Shown here one piece after another: positions 55,901 to 61,900 of a stretch of DNA of 62,825 nt. Under the pieces are notes generated by a model. That model was not told the origin of the DNA, did no database searches, and saw only the letters and a program-made list of their open reading frames with translations. The position numbers were made by a program, and so were the translations under genes. The stretch is from Candidatus Omnitrophota bacterium. GTDB taxonomy: Bacteria > Omnitrophota > Omnitrophia > Omnitrophales > Aquincolibacteriaceae. The stretch covers positions 1 through 62,825 of the forward strand of contig CAISGE010000071.1 in the NCBI GenBank assembly GCA_903884815.1, in the 5' to 3' direction. Position 1 is the stretch's first letter. Every line of letters begins with the position of its first letter.

Positions 55901-58900
55901 CCCGGTACCGACGTATCCTGAGCCGGACCTGCTGGTTGGGATCCAAACTCCACTTGTGATCCCGGGAAAGCGCCTCAAAAAATCCGGCAACCCACTCCGC
56001 GGGATCTTGGGAAAACGAAGCGCCCATCCGAGCCCAAAGGATCTTGTCTGCAGCGGGGCTCATGGCAAATGCGTTGACCTCCGGGTTCTGCCGCTGCCAC
56101 ACTTCCAGCCAGTCAGCGAGCCTTTCCATCAAATCTCCAAAACGATAAAATCCCTGGTATTCCTCGGGCGATCCCAGTTTCGTGAGCGCAGATTTATCCT
56201 GAAGCTCCACCCGCGTTTCATTGCGGCGATTTGTACCGGGGTTATCGTCATTCGGTGAAGGACGATCAAGAGCATCTGGGCCTTGTTCCCCGTGATGGAT
56301 CAATTCCTGCAGAGATTCCCACACGTGGGCGTAACTCGGATCATGCTCGATATCCTCCGGCCCGAATGCGCGCCACAGCGGGTAGAAAAGCGCCACGAAG
56401 GGCACGAGAATGAGCGTGCCAAAGAGCCCGGCAATGCCCCCCACAAGCACATCGAAAAGACCTTCCTGAGCCTGCCGGTATAGGTACCAGGAAAGAGCAA
56501 AGGTCCCTTTCACCGCGGCCTTCCATCCCTCAACAAACGGCTGGCGCGCCTCGGCGCGGGGGTTGGCAAGCGCTTCGAGGACGGCCTGCTTTGCATCCGT
56601 GAAAAAGGTGGAAAAATCGACAGGCCCCCCGTCATCGGAAGGAGCCAATCGAGCCTGCACATCCATCCAGGGAAACCGCACAGACGGCGAAAGGGAATCG
56701 AAATCCACGGCTGCCGTGATCTCTTCCGCGAGTCTCTCTGCGTCGAGCCCCGAGCCTTCGATAAGCGCAGCCGCGAACCCGTCTGCGCTAAGCTCCTGTT
56801 CTTGTTCTGCATCTTGTGTATCCATCGCCGCATCGTCCGCAGGAAGTTCCAAAATCGGAGAACCGGAAAGAGGAACATAGAACTGGAAGAAACTGCCGGT
56901 TTTGCCCCGGATGGTCAAAGAATTGAGGAAATATCCCGGGACGCGGATACCTTGGTTCCTAAGAGCCGCGATGCTCTGGGGGCGTGGCTGGACGAATTCC
57001 TTAGCCATCACGGATTTCAGAGCCGCTCCGAGGACGCCCGCGATAGGCCCCTGCAATTGATCGCCCGTCAGGATCTGCACGGCCAGCGGGCGGTCTTTGT
57101 CTGACCGGAATCGACGCATAAGCATATCTCTCAAAAATTCCCCGAAAAGCTTCTTTTTCCGCGAGCTTGAAAGAATCTCTTCCGCGCGATTGAGAAGCCC
57201 TGCGACGGTATCCCCTTCCCCTCTACCGATGGCGCTCTCGATATCGTCCTCCAGAAGAAGCAGTTCTCTGAGCACGTCTAGCTCCCCCGATTTGTAGGTG
57301 AAGGACTGAGTGTAGGGAAAAACATTCTCCAGGATCTGGCGAACTGTTTTTTCGATATCCGGACTTCCCCGCACCAGGACGGTTTCGCGGGGCAAGTCCC
57401 TGCCTTGGCCTGCCACGGTAGGTCCGGTCACTGCGGCATCCACTTCAACCTTCAGATTCTCTTGATCGGCCGAGATCTGTTGGATCGAAAGCCTGACCGC
57501 CAATTTATCACCGGACGGACTGACGCATTCGATGACCACAGATTCCGTGCGCACTTTCACCTGCTGCTGACGCACGACAGGTTTTCCAGGTCTCTTAACT
57601 TCAACTAGTTGGCCATCTTCCCCCCGGGTGTAATTGGCCGGCCGGAGATCCTGGATCTCCTGAATAGCGGGAACTTCTTTGATCTGATGGAGCACAATAT
57701 GTGGATTCCGGAGTTCCGGGGATTTCAGAATGCCTTTGGCGACGATCAACAGATTGTGATTCCGGATGCTCAGGGTCTCGAGCCAGCGCGCTACGGCGTG
57801 CCCGGCCGGGCCGAACCCGTCAGCAAAACGGTTCATAAAATCGTGGTGAGCATATACAGCGGGAGTGATCACCTTCCTGTAAAGGGGCAGTTTGGGCCGG
57901 TATCTTTTAAAGCCGTAATATAGGATCACACCCACGACGAGTGAAGCGAAACCGTAAGTTACGAGAACGATCGTCCACCGGGCGTATTGTGCCGACGGTT
58001 CCAGCCGCGCCGAGATGAACGCGTTAATCTTATACGCCGAAAAGAAAGGGGCCGCGGCAACAATAGCGATCCGTATGAGCCAATGGCCGGCCCATCTGAG
58101 GAGGACGAAAAGGTCCCTCACCAGCAGCCCGTGCGCCTTGAGCATCGTCACGAATCCGGGATTCCCTCCCCGGTCCTTCGTCCTCTTTTCCGCCCGGGTG
58201 CCAAAAAGCTTTGCGGGGTCGTCAGCGCCTTGAGTAAGATCTGATTTCCTCGCTTGGGAACGGCGTTTGAGAGAGAACGTCAGGGTTTTCGACATCCCAT
58301 CATCCTCATCCACGTAAGAATAACTGACAGCGATCGGAGCGCCATTGTCGTGAACTGCAGTCTCGTCGTGTTGAACGCCTTGTCCGAAGACCCAGATCAG
58401 TCCAGCGCCTGTATGTTTCGAGTCCATCGGGTTTGCCCATCGATCCGTGGGCATCGGAACTCGCTTGCCTGCCGGAACCTCTTCCTCGATCTTCTCTCCG
58501 CCTGGGAGCTTGATCATCAGAAGATTTTTTTTCGGATTGGCCGTCGCAAGGACCCCCGCGGTAGGACCCGAATCGCCGTATTTCAGATGGGCCAAAAGGC
58601 TGGGTTGTTTCGCCGCTTCCACAGCAAGTGGCACCTCGGAAGCCGGCTCAGAAACCTGACAGCTCACGAGCCCCAAAACTCCCGCCAGCATGATCGCCCC
58701 GAGGAAACCGCGAAGCTCGGCGCGGTTGGTTCTTTGCGTACCTGCAGGGACAAGTTCCAAGCCGCGGCGGTTGAACACACGCCCTAGCCCCCAAGTCGAC
58801 CTTTTTGCGACCTCCTCTTTGGTCATCACAAGACTACCTTTCAGTTGAGCAAGAGGCATTTCCCGGGTTGTAAAAGGGCCCCGAAGCTTGACAATATTGC

Positions 58901-61900
58901 CGCCGCCGGATATGAATCCCTCAAAGGTCCAAACGATTCCGTCGGATAATTTCACCTTATCCCCGGGTTGGGGCTGGATCGCCCTCCATGCCGTCGGTTG
59001 AGCCATAGGCTTCGCGCGGAGTTTGGGGCTGGCCGTGCTCATGGTATTCAGGTGACTCACTAGGGAATTAAAAAACTCAAAGGAGTCCGAGCCTTCATTC
59101 TGAACGATCCAGGCATCATGGAACTCACGGTAAAGACCGGCAGCAAAGGACGCGACGGCTCTGGGCTGGAACCCTCGGCTTTCCCAGAATTTCCGCGTTG
59201 CTAAGAGCGCGCTCTCGTTCCAGATCTGTTGAGGATCCGTTTGGGGGGTATATCCGGCAAGCATCGGTCTGAGGACCTTCAGCATATCTGCGGCCACTTC
59301 CCTCCGGTTCCTCATCTCCGCGCGGGTGATCGAGATTCTATCCTTACCATCAAGAGCAAGATCCACCTTATCCGGAGCGCCTGAAAAAACCGTGTCCTCA
59401 TCCAGGGTTCTTTGTCCATTAAAGGCCTTGCTGACCCTGTTGGCGAAGGGCACGATTGTTTGTTCCGAAGGCTTCCAGAAACTTCCGGGGATGGTGATCG
59501 CAACGACCTGACCGCTTGTTTTGGGGACAAAAAGAATTCCCTGAAGAACGGGTCTGCCGAGGTTGAATCCCAGCAGCCGGAAATGAGCCATCACAGCAAA
59601 TAATTCGTAGTTTATGCCGCTAACCTCTTTCCTGTTCAGAAACCAAGCCGCCCTTGTCACCTGCTCCGGAGTAGCGTTGATGCGGGTCAAACGCACTGAA
59701 GGGAAAGCCACCAAATAGGCCAGGTTCGCGGTGTCAGGCACCAGAGACGCCCACCACAAGGAACTCAAGTGATAGGAATCCTCGCCTAACGGCAGGTTGA
59801 GCCCCGCCTCGGTCGAGGTAGCATCAACGATCCTCTTCTTATGGATCCCTGCCCACCATGATCGCAGCTTGAAATTGGGATCTTTCCATGGCCCAAAAAA
59901 ACTGATGCCCGAAAAAATGACCCCCGTAAAAGCAGCCGCCACAAAAGGACTCGCGACAATCTCCAAACCCAGCGCGGCGGCTAAAACACCGGCTGCCGCG
60001 ACCACGGCGGTCATGAGCGCCAACCATGCGTCGGCCCGCGAAAAAAAAGACGCGAGAAATATCCCGAAAAAGATGACACCGGAAAGCGCGAGTGTCGCCG
60101 CGCCAACGGAAACAAGATTCAGAAAAAGCGAAGGGAAGAAAACCAGCGAGAATATACCGAGCGCCAGGGTCACTGCGGCAGAAATCGTGGTGAGCCTCTT
60201 CTCAAGGGCCTGGAAACGAAACGCTCTGTAGGCCTCTCGATAAGTCACGAACCCGGGATCATAACTGATTTGTTGAACTGTGGGAGCCTTTTGGAATGTC
60301 ACCCGTCTAACGCCTGAAGCCTTGCTGTAAATTGTAGCCCCATTGTCAGCCCACGATATAAGAAGGCCTTCCACGGAACGCCCTTCATCGGTCGTCCCAG
60401 CCACGTGGTACCAAACTCTCCGCTCCTCCTCCGCTGTCGCGGTTGGGACTGACTTGTAGTGATCCGCAGTAACCGCTGTCACCTCCACCCTCATCTCCGC
60501 ACGAGTTGTTATGTCATCGCTAACCTCGTCGAGTACCGCCGCTGGCCTTGCTGTGGGATACCGCTTCGGTACCAAGAGCGCGGCAAAAACGGTGACGACC
60601 AACGCCCCTAAGAGTGCTACATTCATGCCGAACCAAGTCGTGGAATGAAAGGGAGAGGTTACCGGATCGCCGAGTTCCAGCCGCGAGGTAAAATAGTGCC
60701 CGATCGGGAGAATAGCCCACGAGAGCATGGCCTGTTGCCAACCGGCCCCCAAAGACGCCCAATCGCGGACTCTCCATCCAAGATCCTTCCACATTGCACC
60801 AAAGGCGCGGCCCTCGGCGCGGCTCTTGAGCGTGTCGATCACGTTCTGCTTATATTGGTTGAAAAATTCCGCGGCGAATGCGGCGGGATCCAGGTCCCGG
60901 GATTTCGCCTCTTGAGCTAGCACATTCCTCCAACCCGGCATAATGTCGAAGGGCAGATCGTGAAAGGTGTCCGCTGCTTCAAGAACTTCCACGAGATAAT
61001 CCGGCCTTGCCTGCAGCGCCGTCATCAAACGACCCGCGAATCCCGCGATGTCTTCCGAGCCGATGCCTCCGTGTTTCAGTGTGTTTTGAACGCGCTCGCT
61101 TGACATGAACGGCCGGATCAATCTCGGCGTCAACGTGATCCCCTTTTCCGAACGAGTCCCGATCGGTTCGTCCATCAAATTTCCGGAACCGTCAATATTA
61201 TTAAAACACCTTCCGCTAAGCAATACCCCACCGCCTTTGTACGCGGTAAATCCGAGCGTCACGGAAGCCTGAGACTGCTCGGGATTCTGGATCACGACAT
61301 ATCTGAGAGCCGCGTGATGAGGAAGAACGGGAGAGGGCTGCTCTATCGTGATGAATTCAGGACGGATGCCCCATGACTGCTGGAGAAGGGTCTTAAGGTC
61401 CGCCGCCGCCTTGTTCAATTCCTGTGCCGGCGACCCCATCCATTCAAGGGGCGAGCTTGTGGAAGCACCCCGACCAGCACCCGTGGCTTGAGACTGGGGC
61501 AAAGAAGATACCCTCTTAACCGGTGAGAAAAATAAGCTAACCCACGTGCGAAGGGTCTTGCCCGGTTGTATCGTGACATCCATTGCTCCCGGAGGACCGG
61601 TTTGTGGTTCTAACCCGAGATAGTCCTTACCTTCCGGTGTCCAGAATGTTTGATTAAGGAAGACTTCGGGATCCGCAGCCATCAGGATCGAGTAATCAGA
61701 ACTATGAAGTATCCCGGAGGGTGTCCCGCTCGAAACCGGACGGGACTCATCCCATTGAGCGCCCTTAAGACCCTGTATGGAAAGCCACGACGGAGCCCCG
61801 GACCATTGATCACGGTTGGGCGTGTTGAAAACAAGATGCTCGCCGAAGCCGACCTTTTTCGCGATCGTTCCCGTATTCTCGATCTCATACTGGATCGCGA

